Assembly (NCBI GenBank): GCA_026182355.1
Contig: JAPFBL010000035.1
Location: 3,105,501 to 3,169,500 of the forward strand
From: Hermatobates lingyangjiaoensis
Lineage: Eukaryota > Arthropoda > Insecta > Hemiptera > Hermatobatidae
Direction of reading: 5' to 3'
Length of the DNA: 64,000 nucleotides
Both the position numbers and the translations under genes were made by a program. The notes beneath the pieces were generated by a model. That model saw only the letters and a program-made list of their open reading frames with translations. It made no database searches and was not told the DNA's origin. Within the stretch, counting starts at the first letter, position 1, and the number at the start of each line of letters is the position of its first letter. This document shows positions 12,188 through 24,371 of the stretch, in pieces.

Positions 12188-12329
12188 AGTAAATTTTGGT
12201 AGCAGTCCTTCTTTGACACACACATTGAAAATGACACCAAATTTAGCTGATACCTGTTTCTTAACAAGTTTCTCAATTTTGCTAAATAACACTCTCGTTA
12301 TTTCGTCTACACAATAAAGTACATCTCCT

Positions 12330-12371
12330 ATGGTCGACATGTTTCGAATGATCAACATTCATCATCAGGAC
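12330..12371 (-). ncRNA. Hammerhead-like ribozyme, - arm
   Basis: CUGAUGA is read at 12368-12362, stem II is GAAUG/CAUUC, and GAAA is at 12445-mirrored position 12345-12342. Stem III is the self-complementary ACAUGU with a GUC cleavage triplet. Stem I is GUC/GAC. One extra base lies between CUGAUGA and stem II. Confidence 0.6.
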
Positions 12372-12417
12372 GTGAATAAGATCCTTATAAGATCTTATAA
12401 GATCCTTAGATCTTATT

Positions 12418-12462
12418 CACGTCCTGATGATGAATGTTGATCATTCGAAACATGTCGACCAT
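12418..12462 (+). ncRNA. Hammerhead-like ribozyme, + arm
   Basis: CUGAUGA 12424-12430, stem II GAAUG/CAUUC, GAAA 12447-12450, palindromic stem III ACAUGU, cleavage triplet GUC ending at 12456, stem I GUC/GAC. Hammerheads are known in PLE pseudo-LTRs (established); activity of this copy is inferred. Confidence 0.65.
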
Positions 12463-12727
12463 AGGAGATGTAGTTTATTGTGTAGACGAAATAACGAGAG
12501 TGTTATTTAGAAAAATTGAGAAACTTGTTAAGAAACAGGTATCAGCTAAATTTGGTGTCATTTTCAATAATATATATGTATATATGTATATAGGACACCA
12601 GGAGATAATGTTGATTTACCAGTTTCAATTATTTAAGGAACGTTTGTTAACAACATGTATGTATATATGTATGTATCAACTAAATGGATACATCTAAGCG
12701 AATAAAAAAAAGACATTGTTCATTTTA

Positions 12728-12733
12728 ATTTAT
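12728..12733 (-). promoter_or_regulatory. Possible poly(A) signal of JHBP gene 1
   Basis: AATAAA on the - strand, 88 nt after the stop codon. Confidence 0.45.
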
Positions 12734-12820
12734 TATAAAAACATTATGATGAAAGTATGCATTAACATTATGTGACATTCATATGATGGATGACCTGTGA
12801 TTGAGGTCTGCTCTACCTCT

Positions 12821-12972
12821 TTATGATGATATCATATCCTCCATTGGGATTTTCATTAAAACACTGTTGCTAATTTGTTTAAAGGCTTCACCCATGGCCA
12901 GTGAAATTGTCACCTTAAGCTCTGACATTATCGCTTTCCAGTTTTCGTTCATAAATTTGTTCATTTGGTCCC
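12821..12972 (-). CDS. JHBP gene 1 exon 6 with stop
   Basis: 152 nt after a TTAAG acceptor. Encodes MNKFMNENWKAIMSELKV, GEAFKQISNSVLMKIPMED, then TAA at 12823-12821. Confidence 0.92.
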
Positions 12973-15900
12973 CTTAAAAAAAGAACAAATATTTTTTTAT
13001 ATCAATAAAAATTTAATCTATTATTTATCCTACTGGTCAACATATTTTCAAACATTGCTTTTAAAAAAGTTATAGATTGTAACTACACCAGTTACATGAA
13101 GCACAATAAGTTATTGTGCTTTGCAATAAATATATTTTATATTTAATTTGACATTTTATTGACATTAATAACTCAATTTACTATTTTATTGTTAATCATA
13201 ATTTAGAATAACAATGGTATGTGAAAGATATACAGAGATTACTTGAATGGTATACTAAATTTTAGTTACTAAGTTTATAAAACATATTAACAGCATTGAT
13301 ATTTTAATTTATTTACTTTGAATTTTTGAACTCCTAAACACTCGTGAAGCTATAACAAGATTCATAGTAAACAGGTGAAATTAAAATCAATGTCTAAACC
13401 ACAGTAAAAAAAAAATCAGAAATGCGACTTAAGATCTATCAACTAAAGCAACTGGTCCTCGTGGGAGGTTTGACTCTTAGTCAAAGAGTGATGTAGAGGT
13501 CATCTGGTGTGGCATTGAAAAGGATAGTGGTAAGATAGGTATTTTAAAGGCTGTAAAGAGCAAAGAAAGAGAAAGGCAAATCAGGGTAAACAAAGGAATT
13601 CAAGAAGAAATAAGCTAAAGTTTATCTGTTGGCCGTCAACCCTTACAGACAAAGCTGCTGCTGTGGTTAACACAGAGTCTAACTTGAATAAACCATTACT
13701 AACAGTTGCAGTATTTGATTATTACATTTATTTAAAGAGGGCTCCATAGTATTTCATAATAATATGATCTATCACACTTGATTAGTTTTTTCTAATTTAT
13801 ACCATCACTGCCATTGATTTATGCAAGATTAAGGAGCTACTTTTTCTACCTCTAATTACAGAGTATTGGTGTTGTTTGACACGTATTTTTAATGGTTTAA
13901 CAATCTGACCTCTGTATATTTTGTGGCAACATTCACAGAGAATTTTATAAAAACCACTATATTATTGCTCCCCAGGACAGTTTTTAATAAATTACCAATT
14001 TTTTTACTATTATAAAAAATTATATTAATTTCAAATTTTTGAGCAAGCCTTAGAAGTGGGCTCATGATGTAAAACTATAATATTTGGCATTAAACATTTT
14101 GAGTAGTTTAGCTATAATATTTTGATAGAACAACGGCATAATGAGATAACATTGTATATTCTTTGTTAAGGGTTTGAACTCTTTATCTTTCATTTTAAAA
14201 GGTTAATATAATTGCGCACTTCATTTAGGACTACCTTGGATTAACCCAATGACAGTCAAAGGCGGGAAGGCCTTCACATGAGGTAGTCGTTTGAGGATGA
14301 GGTAGTGTATTTAACAAAGCAGTGACAGGATTCCTTATGGCAGCTACGATCTATATGAGACAATAGACAACCTGAAGAGTAGCGACACTGTGCCTGAAAG
14401 CCTGTTCTTTTTACATCGTTTTCTGTTTTTATATATTCACTAAAATATGATTTCTAGATGTATATGTGTTACAGTATGAGATTTTACTTCTATATTGTTT
14501 TTTCTAAATACTTATCACATAAACATCTGTCAGATGTATACCATTGTATTATATAGTTTACATAATCTCATATAACATGATTTCACAGTAAACACGTGAA
14601 ACCAAAATCAACGTCTAAACCACAACACAATATGTTTTTGCATCATTGTTTCAATATCAGTCTGAACTCTGACGAATACCACTTGTTTTGGTTGAAAGAT
14701 CTTACTCAAATTTCTGATTTTCTGACTGAGGTTTAAACTGTGATAATCTCGTATATAGATAGTCTTTTAGTATTTCTAACCCCTGTTGCTTTTACAGGTA
14801 TACAATAGATTTGCGAGTAATTGTGTCGAAACTGCTGTGTAACGCAAATGCAAATGTTTTTGAAACATATACTCGTATTATATAAATACCTAAGTTCTTG
14901 ACTCCGTTGAAGAGGTTTCCGAACCAGATAGTAGCCTTTTCTGCATCGAGATAATATTCAGCGTCTTTGACTTCGAAGTATGACTTGCCTCCTTTTTTAA
15001 GCTCATCGCCTTTTAAGATCAGTTTTGAAGTGACGTCATCTGTAATAATACACTACTGATTGACTGCTTAAGGAAACTTGAAAAAATGTCTAATTAATAA
15101 TAAGATGTTATAAATAAAATATTCCCACATTCACTTTACAGGTCTCTCCTACACAAAACCTATAGAGAACAATATCCTTATTATAATACAATTTGTACCC
15201 ATAACGCGCTGTTAATTTTTCGATTGTATTGTAAAATCCTTTTACACATAATAACTTTGAAAAACACATTACAACTAATTTCTCTTTATAGCTAACTTGT
15301 CTTCATTCTTTCGCCCAATTACTAATTAATGTTTATGTCTATTAGTTTTGATGAAAATAAATATTACTTTACTGTAAGTAAAGTATAGTGATCGTGAATT
15401 AGTTAGTTAATTCACTAATTAAACTATCGTTAATTAGTAATTAAATTAAGTAGTGTAAAAATTAATAAAATAAAGTATGTAAGTCATAAAATATAACTTA
15501 CAGAAAGTAATATTCGTATCTCCTTTCCCTTGAACCGGAAGCACCATCATTTTGCCGTCGATTGTGTAGTCTCCTAGAATCTGTCCCGGCTCTTGAAGTT
15601 TGAAGTCCATTTCAATTTCATGTTTATCCCAATCTAATCTGAAATATACGTTAGTTTGATAAATAAGTCCTTATGGCATGACTATTGTCGTTATAACATG
15701 ATAAATAAAAAAAGAAACAAGTTCTAAAATGAAGTAATCTGCTTCGAATAATTGTTGAGAAGATTGTAATAAGCTTTGAATAGTAGATAGGTAAGTTACG
15801 TTTTCTTTTCTTTCTCGATGTACACTTGTGTTTCTTTCTTTTAGAAATATCCTTTCTATTTACCTTAGTAGATTTACTTCATCTGGTGACAATAACAAAA

Positions 15901-18900
15901 AACTGAAAATTTTACAGAATTTTTTATTTGTTGGACGAAATTGCCTACTCTTTTGTTCAAATTAATGTTACTACTCTATTTTTGGATATTATTAATTACC
16001 CTTAAATTGTTGTTTGTATTTCAATTCGTTTGAAGGCAACTGTAGTGTATTCTTGATTGCTGTAGCATCGACAAATATGTGTAAAGCCCAGTCCGCATCT
16101 CTTCCGTCAGGTTTTTCTATTCATCTTGCAATGAACTACTGTCCTTCAGTACTGGCAGCAGTTCATGGCATTTCACAAATCTGATTATTAGATCTAAAAG
16201 TTGCATATTCTAATAATGCCCATAAATCGTGTAATAAAGTGTTGAGAGGTAACGTAACAGTTGGTCGAAAGCCAAAGGGTCAAACATTCTGTTAGTCATA
16301 GAAAGTTTTGACTTGTAGTTGAAATTTTCAAATTATCAGTTATCTTAAAAATGTGTCACCTTTATTTTATTGTCGTTCCCATTCGATTTTAGTTTAAGAG
16401 GAGATGTTTTTATGGGCTGGGAATGAACGAAAGCTACACATCTGACACAGATTCCTGAAGGGAATATAGTGCCACCCTAATGATTGGGAGTCATAAATTT
16501 AACCTTACTCGAATGTATTTAGGAATGGTTATGGTGGATCTTTAACAAATACCTGAGATTGTACAGGTTCGATATGAACAACATTTAAACTTTTTTAGAT
16601 TTTAAAAGAGAGGTCCGAGGTAGCTCTGTGACAAGCGTGCTCGTCCTGGACTGGATAATCCGAGTTCGATTCTCACACTGGTCCTCGATTTTTTCGGAAA
16701 CTTCGTCTCTCGGAGAGGCTTTAAGCCATCAGTGCCGAGTCTGGACGATGTCAGGTATTCGTTAGATTCTTACTCTAAATACAATATGGGACTTCTCCTA
16801 ATATAATAAAGGACCATGTTATTTTCAATGGCCTATATTTTTTTTCTCAACTGATGTTTTCTTCAATTTTTGAAACAACTTTTTCAACTCTTGATTTGAG
16901 TCAGGGCTTCACGTTGTTCCAAGTATGGGAGGTATTTGAAAATGTTGGTAATATAGAGGGAATATCAAGTTGACATTGTTGCTTTCCAATTGACTTGTTT
17001 TTCTTTGTATTAATATTATTTTTTATATTCTAAAATAAAAAATAAAAGAAGAGAAAAGACTGTTTGTTTTCCATTTTATAGTAGACTTCCTTCTTAAATA
17101 ACCATCTTTTATTTATTAATCCATCTGGAATATATGTAGCAAATATAAGGAGTTTTGATCATTAGAGTCGTTGACAGAGTCTCAAAGAAGATTCTGTCAA
17201 GGTCAAACGAGTTGATTTGTCGTTTCAGTTTCAGTGAGGAGCATATCACTTACTTGAGATCGGTAATCTTAAGAGAGGTGTAGCCAGTGATATCAACGTT
17301 GTAGAAAGTTAAATTGATTGCTACGGGTCCACCGCCACCTTGTTGAATTACTAGTCTATCAAAATGAAGTGGATCCAAAGGAATGACGCCTAGAGACTTT
17401 CTACCTGTAACACAAGGAGCACGTTAAACATTACTCACAACACATGCATGGCACCTCAGCGGTTAGTAAACACAATATTAATTAATCAAATCTGTCATAC
17501 CTCGTTAATCGTTGTGTTGTCGTCCGACCGGTTTTTGACGTACTGGATCTTCAACTAGGACCAGATGCACTACTTGCGAAACCGGTCGGTCGCCGACGAC
17601 AACAACACTACACGAAATATGATGAATTTCATCAATAATACTAAAGATTATCAAAAATTATGTCTCCACACAAAAAAGAGTTTAATATCAGAACTAATAA
17701 CACGTTCGAGCACTTAGTGGTCTTCTTCTTCACCTGAAGAACACTAATTGTTCGAAATGCGTTGTTTGTTTTGATATTAAACTCTTTTTTTTTCTGTGGA
17801 GACATAATTTCCCATTATGAGTAAGTAATATATTATCAGTCTGCATAACTAATGAATTTCATTGATTATATTGAAATTAATCAATTTCATCAATTATTCA
17901 TGAGGGTGGAAAAAACTATTAATAAATTATCATTAAATATATAATAGGTATGAGTATGACATAACGATAATGTGTTATCAAAATTTTTATTTCAAATTTA
18001 TTCATTTTTACTTATTATTATTTTCACTCTCAACTCTATCCCAATACCATTGTTACTTTACTATAAGTAAAGATTAGTAATCGTCAAAACATTCGATGTT
18101 GAGATGTTGATGGAATTACATTTTTTGAGGTCCCAGATGTCGTTTTATGAAGTTTTTTCGATGATGTGTGTCTATGTGTGTGTGTGCGTGTGTGTGGGTG
18201 GTTATGTATCCTAAGTTTGTTCCACACTACGGTCCAGAATCTTTGTGCATCAAGTTGATATTTACAGAAAAATAGGCCTCATAGTGTAGATGAGTCCTAT
18301 TGTTTGGGAGCAATTATGCATGATGGGAAAGCCACTTTTTTTGCCAAAAACCTGTTTTTAGACTACATTTTTTTCTCTTAAACTACTAATTCTAGAGTTT
18401 TGCAATTTCGGCATTATCATTGAGGTTACAAATGCAATAACGAAAAATATATTCAAATATTTAAAACAACGTGAATATTTTTTCCCCCAATAAAATGTAA
18501 AACTTTTGACTTATAATTCAATCAAAAGCCTGTGAGATACCAGCCATGCAGTTTGACGGATCAAATGTAACTTCACCTCAAAGGGGAACTTTATGTTGAG
18601 AATAAGTTGATATAATTTTTTTCAAAATTACATTAATGAAAGGGCCGTTACAGCACGTTTTCTGTTTTCAGAATTTTTTTTTGACGCTAAACTGCTCATT
18701 AAAAAAACAATGGAATTTTGACAAATAGTGGAACAGAAAATTAACAATCTATAAAAAATATTCATGAAATTTCAATCACGGCAAAGAGCAATCTATATAA
18801 ATAAAAGTTAGGTTTTGTCTGTACATTGCTTAGAACTGACTCATTTCAAGTTATCTTGATAACAATTTATCTTTTGATAACAAATAAAAGATAAATAATG

Positions 18901-21900
18901 GTAGAACAATGAATAAGGCAGAAGCGTTCACTCTATTTTCAACTTCTTTACAATAAGTAAACAATATACCATACTTCCTGGGTATATAATATATAATGTT
19001 ACATTTAGGTACAATATAAATGTCCTAATGGAAGATGTTTATTAGTCTTTCATTCCTGTAGATAGTGCTGATAGTGATTGATCCACTTATCAGTATATAC
19101 CATTTATTTGTATATTATATACCACTAACGCATATAATATCATTGGTAAAACTACAGCAGTAATAACATGTTCGAAAATCGAGAGTGTAGATTTCGTGTT
19201 ACGAAATGATCTCTTACAGGAGAACATGGCTTTTGTTCCAAAGTTAGAAAAACCGATTGTTTATTCTAGACTGAAGGATCACCTGCTATACTTGCCGAAT
19301 TTATTGATATTTATGTCAGTATATACAATGTAAATAAATATCAATAAATTCGGCAAGTATAGCAGGTGATCCTTCAGTCTAGAATAAACAATCGGTTTTT
19401 CTAACTTTGGAACAAAAGCCATGTTCTCCTGTAAGAGATCATTTCGTAACACGAAATCTACACTCTCGATTTTCGAACATGTTATTACTGCTGTAGTTTT
19501 ACCAATGATATTATATGCGTTAGTGGTATATAATATACAAATAAATGGTATATACTGATAAGTGGATCAATCACTATCAGCACTATCTACAGGAATGAAA
19601 GACTAATAAACATCTTCCATTAGGACATTTATATTGTACCTAAATGTAACATTATATATTATATACCCAGGAAGTATGGTATATTGTTTACTTATTGTAA
19701 AGAAGTTGAAAATAGAGTGAACGCTTCTGCCTTATTCATTGTTCTACCATTATTTATCTTTTATTTGTTATCAAAAGATAAATTTCCATTAAAAGGAACA
19801 GGATTTCTGATCACTGGGGCTGTAAAACAATAAACACCACCAACTAATGAAAGTGCCCATAGATTCCAAAATTTTCTAAATCGGAGATGTTTATTAGTCG
19901 TACTTCATTCCTAGAGTTAGTACCCGTTTTGATTAGAAATCAAAATAATATTAAAAATCTGGAGTGTCCTACACTCAACTTTACTGAAAATGAAATTTAC
20001 TTTTAAATGAAATTGGATTGTTCTAAAAATACCTACTTGCTATACCTGTATATCTTCAAAATAAACATGTCTGCGAAGTTAGCCAAAGACAGGTTAAAAG
20101 TCCATAACTTCGCTTCTACGTTGAATTTCCAATCTATTCAAAGGTTATGTTTTAAGTAAGGTATACACAAATCTAGTGTCAAAGTTTCAGCTTGTTATGC
20201 CTTATGGTGCCTGAGTTTACTTGTGACAAAATTTTGCGGTGAAACCGACAGACAGAAATTTTTCCAAGAGTGGATTCGGTTGCTGTAATGTATGAACATA
20301 AAGATAACTTCAAATGAGTCAGTTCTAAGCAATGTACAGACAAAACGTTTCTTTTATTTGTATAGATTGGTCTTTGCTGTAATTGAAATGTCATGAATTT
20401 TTTTTTATAGATTTTTAATTTTCTGTTCCATTATTTCCCAAAATTCTGCTGTTTTTTAATGAGCGTCAAAAACACATTTCCTGAAGACAGAAGATATACA
20501 TAAAGGCCCTTTAGACAATGTAATTTTGAAAAAGATTATATCAACTTTGAAAGTTCTCGTTTGAGGTGTAGTTACATTTGATCCGTCAAACTGCATGGCT
20601 GGTATCACCCTCACAAGCTTTCAGATTGAATTTTAAGTCTAAATTTTTACATTTTATTGGGGAAAAAATATTTCACGTTGTTTTAAATATTTGAATATAT
20701 TTTTCGTTTATTGCATTTGTAAACTTAAAGATAATGCCAAAATTGCAAAACTCTAGAATTAGTAGTTTAAGGGAAAAAAATGTAGTCTAAAAACAGGTTT
20801 TTGGCAAAAAAAGTGGCTTTCCCATCATGCATAATTGCTCCCAAACAATAGGACTCATCTACACTATGAGGCCTATTTTTCTGTAAATATCAACTTGATG
20901 CATCAAAGATCCTGGACCGTAGCGTGGAACAAACTTATGATACATGACCACCCACACACGCACACACACATACACATCATCAACAAAACTTCATAAAACG
21001 ACTTCTGGGACCTCAAAATATGTAATTCCATCAACATCTCAACATCGAATTTTTTCACAATTACTTATCTTTACTTATAGTAAAGTAAACATTAATGAGT
21101 TACTCTCATATTCAAAATAATTTATCAATTATCATTATTTCTTGTTATAAACTCTTAATGCAATAATAAGCTGAAACTGAAAATACTTACCTTCTTTCAA
21201 AGAAGTTATGGCTGATTGTATAGCCCCTTTCAAACAATTTATGTCAGTCTTAGGACACTTTGTCCATTTCTCCGCTAAAAAGATACATTTATTCATCAGG
21301 CTACTTTTAAAAAACAGTACTATTTGTATATTTTAAACATACAATTTTTTTTTGGGACACATTAAATGGGATTGTTTGATATACATACAAGGAGTAAGGG
21401 AGCCACATTTGCCTCCTCTGTCTTGGAGCTCCCAAAATATCAAACAAAGCTCATACCTATTTTCTAAATATGAAATAAAAAAACTAATACCTTCATGTAG
21501 CAACATTTTTTTTTATAAAGAAAAATCATTCACGTTCCAACTTAGTAAATATTTCCTATCAGTAAATGGTTTATCAAATACCTTTGCTTTGCTCAATATT
21601 TTTATCCTTGTTTCACGTTATAAAGGACAATAAGTTGTCCTTTCAGCCATTTGGGTGATGTTTAAATCTCTCAAAAATATCTAAATACATTGGGTTAAAC
21701 CTAATTACATTAGGTTTTTGTAATTCAGTTTACAAAAGTTTTGTAAACCTAATTTTAGTCGTATAATTTTTTAGGTCGTATGCTACACAAATTATATGGC
21801 TTTACATTAACAAAATTAATGGTGAATGGATTTTTCGATAATGAAAAAAGAACCTAAGTATTTGTTTATGAATAAGTAAAAATAAGTAGTGGGCTGCACT

Positions 21901-24361
21901 CATCTTCATTATAAGTAAACGAATTATCAACCTCAATCACATCAGTTTAATTTCTTGATTTATTTTAGTGCAGCTATACACATGTTGTCAATTTAGATGA
22001 AATGGAATCGTGTTGTAGTACAACGTGAACAGTTACTGAAGGTAGAATCATACACTTTTATTTAATATTATATTTATGTGAAGGTAATACAGTAATATCT
22101 CGAGAACGAACTCCACAACATACTATTTTCTCGACATACGATGAAAAATTTTATATAATTTACGCCTGGAAATACGAAGATTCTTTTGAGATATGAATAG
22201 CTAGTACACGGACACCAGCGATCTGCCTGGCTCTCCGCGGCCAATCGAACAAACAGTCCTAAGCTTCAGCACTCCGTGATAGTGATAAATCTTAGACTAA
22301 GTGATCAATTAATAAAATATATACAGTTTAAAGAAAAACACAAACAAATAGTTTAGAGTTTTATGTAGCTTCATCCGTCCCCTTCCTTCCTATTACAAAT
22401 AAGAGTTTCTGTCATAGCGTAGGTAAGTATGAATGCATGTTTGAATTGTTATTTTGAGCTATATAGAACACCTATATCAACGTCCGAATCACAGTAAGAA
22501 ATCAGAAATTAATTTCTTGTGGTTTGTTGACTAAATGGTTTGGACGTTCATTTTTATTTCATGTGTTTATTGTGAGCTTTCGTTAACTCATATATCATGC
22601 ATACAGTAAATATTGAATTTATCTTATATTAAATCTATATTTGGTTGGTATTAGAGCATGTTAATTATTTTTGGGGGTAAATGCATATCACTAGAACGAA
22701 TGAATTCTATTTCCATTAATATCTGTAGGAAAAAAATATTTCATAAACGATTTTTTTCTACATACAATGAATTGAATTAGTTCATCAAAGTACCAAACAT
22801 AGTATATAATCAAATTAGTACCAGTTTTGGCATACTGTACCACAATATTTTTTCTCTGCTCTCCAATATTAAATGAAAAACATGTTACATTTTACGACTG
22901 AAGGAACTAGTACTCTGTTAATTTTTTTTTAAAATTGATCAGACTTATAGAGTTTACAAAATTATTGGTAGTTACTCACCAAAGCACATTGAAGTGGACA
23001 TAATCAAAAAAGGGAAGACCTAAGGGGTAAATATAGATTCTTTTTTTCCATTATCATATAATTGATAATCAAAATCCAAGTCAATTTAACACGTGTGTAT
23101 TAAGGAGGAATAACCTATCATTTTAATTAAAAGACATGTTGTATTTATAATACGATATAACACATATACACACACTTGCTACAAAGAATAATTTTTTATG
23201 TAAATCTTTTTATGGTATGAAAATATTTTGTTTCCGATACAAAGGAAATGGCAATGTGTTCGGTTCAGTGAATGACACTAGTCATTTACTACAAAACTTG
23301 CGAAATAAAATCCCCTAATATAAGAACAAGTTCTCCATATTTAGTACAACAATATTTGAAGCATATATATTGTCAGTATATTTATACTTTATTTTTTAAA
23401 ATATACTACAGCATACAGTATTTGGTTCAATATATACTGTAGATATATAAATTAAATGTAAAATCATAGATTCCGCGAAATAGTATCTTCAAAGTCTGGG
23501 ACGCCTTCAAAACTTAAAAAAAAAAGCCTGTTTCAAAAAATCATTTCCATGAAATTATAGGAAACTTTATATTTAAATATAAAATAGTTTTATGGCATGA
23601 AATTCCATAAAATTATTTTAGTGTTCTTACAGATTTTATTTGTAAATGTAAAAATATAAAGAAATAATTATTGGTAAAGTATTAACGACTAAATCATTAG
23701 CATAATGTAGAACCCGTTGGACATTGCCATTTTTGGTTAGAATTAATTTTAGTTAGTTTTTTCCATTTTTGAAAGAATGTTATTGTGTTTTAAAAAGTCG
23801 TTTACCCAAGATATTACCAGAAGCGATTTCAAAGATGTTTTAGGTGTTTTTTGAGCCTAAGAGAGGGCCAAAAATATAATAAAGTTGTACTCACATTAAT
23901 TGATTATAGATCTGAGAACAATAATCTCAGATCAAATAAATGTAATAAAAGTTCATCATTATTATTATTGATTATATAATAATGGTTCAATTATTATATA
24001 ATAATTATTAGTTAATATTTTATTTAATAAATAAATTATTAAATGATTAATAATTTATTATTTATTAGAGATAAATTTTTAAAATATTTTAATGTAAAAT
24101 TATTAAAAGTTTTTTAATCGAAGTAAAAAATACTTTAAAAATATTTTTTACATTATTACTGACATTAAAATACACATATATACTATCAATAAAACTATAT
24201 TAATATATAATATATTAATAAACAACATATAATTAATCCAAATAATATGATAAATTAGTCAAGTGTGCCTAATTTACAAATAAATAAACATTAGAAAGCA
24301 ACTTACGAAATTTAGCAGCATTTGCAGAGTAAAGGAGAAGTAGGAGGAATGGGAGAAACAT
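12821..24361 (-). CDS. JHBP/takeout family protein, gene 1 (six exons, intact)
   Basis: Exons on the - strand: 24307-24361, 21191-21274, 17254-17404, 15502-15638, 14890-15039 and 12821-12972. They total 729 nt, or 242 residues plus TAA, the usual size for the family. Residues 1-16 form a signal peptide (MFLPFLLLLLYSANAA). C25 and C32 match the conserved N-terminal disulfide pair. The body shows family hallmarks: LGVIPLDPLHFDRLVIQQGG, INLTFYNVDITGY, LKITDLK, GDYTIDGKMMVLPVQGKGD, WFGNLFNGVKNLGDQMNKFM. The product should be a secreted beta-wrap protein that binds a small hydrophobic ligand such as a juvenile hormone-like terpenoid or odorant; the ligand is not shown by the sequence. It is the downstream member of a three-gene tandem array. 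Introns 2, 3 and 5 carry transposons, yet all splice sites are intact. Confidence 0.93.
13630..13995 (-). pseudogene. PLE GIY-YIG endonuclease, decayed
   Basis: Reads KILCECCHKIYRGQIVKPLK, IRVKQHQYSVI, then, after stops and shifts, NTATVSNGLFKLDSVLTTAA. It is homologous to the intact domain at 29999-30340 (YIGQTG has become YRGQIV). Confidence 0.7.
14205..14400. other. Intron block shared with JHBP gene 2
   Basis: Words such as AATATAATTGCGCACTTCA, GAGGTAGTGTATTTAAC with AAAGCAGTG, and TGCCTGAAA recur in order in intron 5 of gene 2 (33290-33460). This is paralogous intron sequence left from the duplication. Confidence 0.6.
14665..14710 (+). ncRNA. Hammerhead-like motif
   Basis: CUGACGA 14669-14675, ACC/GGU stem II, GAAA 14694-14697, palindromic AGAUCU as stem III, predicted cleavage after U14703. 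Stem I is only partly paired in this copy. Confidence 0.5.
14890..15039 (-). CDS. JHBP gene 1 exon 5
   Basis: 150 nt, donor GTATTT as in the other two genes. Encodes SKLILKGDELKKGGKSYF and EKATIWFGNLFNGVKNL. Confidence 0.94.
15363..15397 (+). repeat. TIR repeat family A, solitary left end
   Basis: TTACTTTACTGTAAGTAAAG followed by TATAGTGATCGTGA matches the left ends of the long copies, then diverges. Confidence 0.5.
15502..15638 (-). CDS. JHBP gene 1 exon 4
   Basis: 137 nt. Encodes LDWDKHEIEMDFKLQEPG and GDYTIDGKMMVLPVQGKG, the most conserved strand pair of the family. Confidence 0.94.
16470..16575 (-). repeat. SINE tail fragment
   Basis: Complement of the SINE body (TGGGAGTC, CTCGAATGTATTTAGG, TACCTGAGATTGTACAGG). 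It lies head to head with the + copy that follows. Confidence 0.5.
16609..16810 (+). repeat. tRNA-derived SINE, copy 2
   Basis: A box GGTAGCTCTGTGACAAGCG, B box GAGTTCGATTCTC, then the paired CTCTCGGAGAGGC and GACGATGTCAGGTATTCG. Shortened at the 3' end. Confidence 0.75.
17254..17404 (-). CDS. JHBP gene 1 exon 3
   Basis: 151 nt. Encodes RKSLGVIPLDPLHFDRLV and INLTFYNVDITGYTSLKI. The acceptor is TTACAG and the donor GTAAGT. Confidence 0.93.
17511..17609. repeat. Inverted repeat
   Basis: GTTGTCGTCCGACCGGTTTT at 17515-17534 pairs with AAACCGGTCGGTCGCCGACG and ACAAC ending near 17603. A related one is at 28508-28650 (AAACCGGTTGGAC). Probably a PLE pseudo-LTR twin of another family. Confidence 0.5.
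17655..17810. mobile_element. PLE pseudo-LTR inverted twin
   Basis: Arms 17655-17690 and 17772-17810 are complementary (ATGTCTCCACA... with TGTGGAGACAT). A hammerhead-like motif lies between them on +. Confidence 0.5.
17728..17768 (+). ncRNA. Hammerhead-like motif
   Basis: CUGAAGA 17734-17740, a UGUUC-closing hairpin, GAAA 17754-17757, near-palindromic AUGCGU, predicted cleavage after U17763; stem I begins C-G, A-U. Confidence 0.4.
18792..18864 (+). mobile_element. Helitron 5' end, left arm
   Basis: TCTATATAAATAAAAG followed by TTTTGTCTGTACATTGC is the 5' terminus also seen at 53205. It is cut off by the palindrome junction. Confidence 0.6.
18864..19784. repeat. Palindrome with two 450-bp arms
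   Basis: 18864-19313 and 19335-19784 are inverted copies with no difference that I could find by eye. They are separated by a 21-nt spacer centred at 19324. The sequence is the 3' half of TIR family A. Confidence 0.85.
20030..20376 (-). mobile_element. Helitron 5' part, right arm
   Basis: On - it starts TCTATACAAATAAAAG at 20376 and continues through TTTTGTCTGTACATTGC and AAACTCAGGCACCATAAGG, matching 53205-53560. Confidence 0.6.
21191..21274 (-). CDS. JHBP gene 1 exon 2
   Basis: 84 nt, phase 1 to 1, donor GTAAGT. Encodes EKWTKCPKTDINCLKG with the two cysteines, then AIQSAITSLKE. Confidence 0.92.
21650..24300. other. Intron 1 of JHBP gene 1
   Basis: AT-rich, extremely so at 23930-24260. 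I see no ORF, known repeat or RNA gene. Confidence 0.4.
24307..24361 (-). CDS. JHBP gene 1 exon 1 (signal peptide)
   Basis: ATG at 24361; 18 codons plus one base, then donor GTAAGT. Encodes MFLPFLLLLLYSANAAKF. The same exon in gene 2 differs at a few bases. Confidence 0.92.
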
Positions 24362-24371
24362 GTCGGCGATC

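Larger units (their letters stand above)
12175..12590. mobile_element. PLE pseudo-LTR inverted twin
   Basis: Arms 12226-12383 and 12409-12566 are near-perfect inverted copies around 12396. Each arm contains a hammerhead-like motif and the start of a PLE ORF (MSTIGDV, EKLVKKQVSAKFGVIFN). The left arm (read on -) continues through VCVKEGLLPKFTNIY to the (TA)n at 12187. The right arm (+) stops right after VIFN at a TA-rich run. Confidence 0.75.
13370..14760 (-). mobile_element. Decayed PLE copy in intron 5 of JHBP gene 1
   Basis: Flanked by copies of the pseudo-LTR that carries AACACGTGAAA and AAGATCTT-type hammerheads: degenerate on - near 13380-13480, clearer on + at 14580-14740. Between them lies a broken GIY-YIG domain. 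Confidence 0.6.
18047..21095. repeat. Large composite inverted repeat
   Basis: 18047-18850 (family A left end, +) is mirrored by 20300-21095 (same sequence, -). Both arms carry the same Helitron 5' end at the same site (18792 and 20376). The outer arms differ at scattered bases, while the inner part is a perfect-looking palindrome. Between 19785 and 20030 the right side has extra sequence, including a family A right end (19951-19985). Confidence 0.8.

Noticed and set aside
12099..12697. Several 66-87 codon ORFs
   Set aside because: They are the start of a PLE ORF within an inverted pseudo-LTR twin, not separate genes.
21352..21633. 93-codon ORF in intron 1 of JHBP gene 1
   Set aside because: No recognisable domain, AT-driven composition, and inside an intron of the opposite strand.
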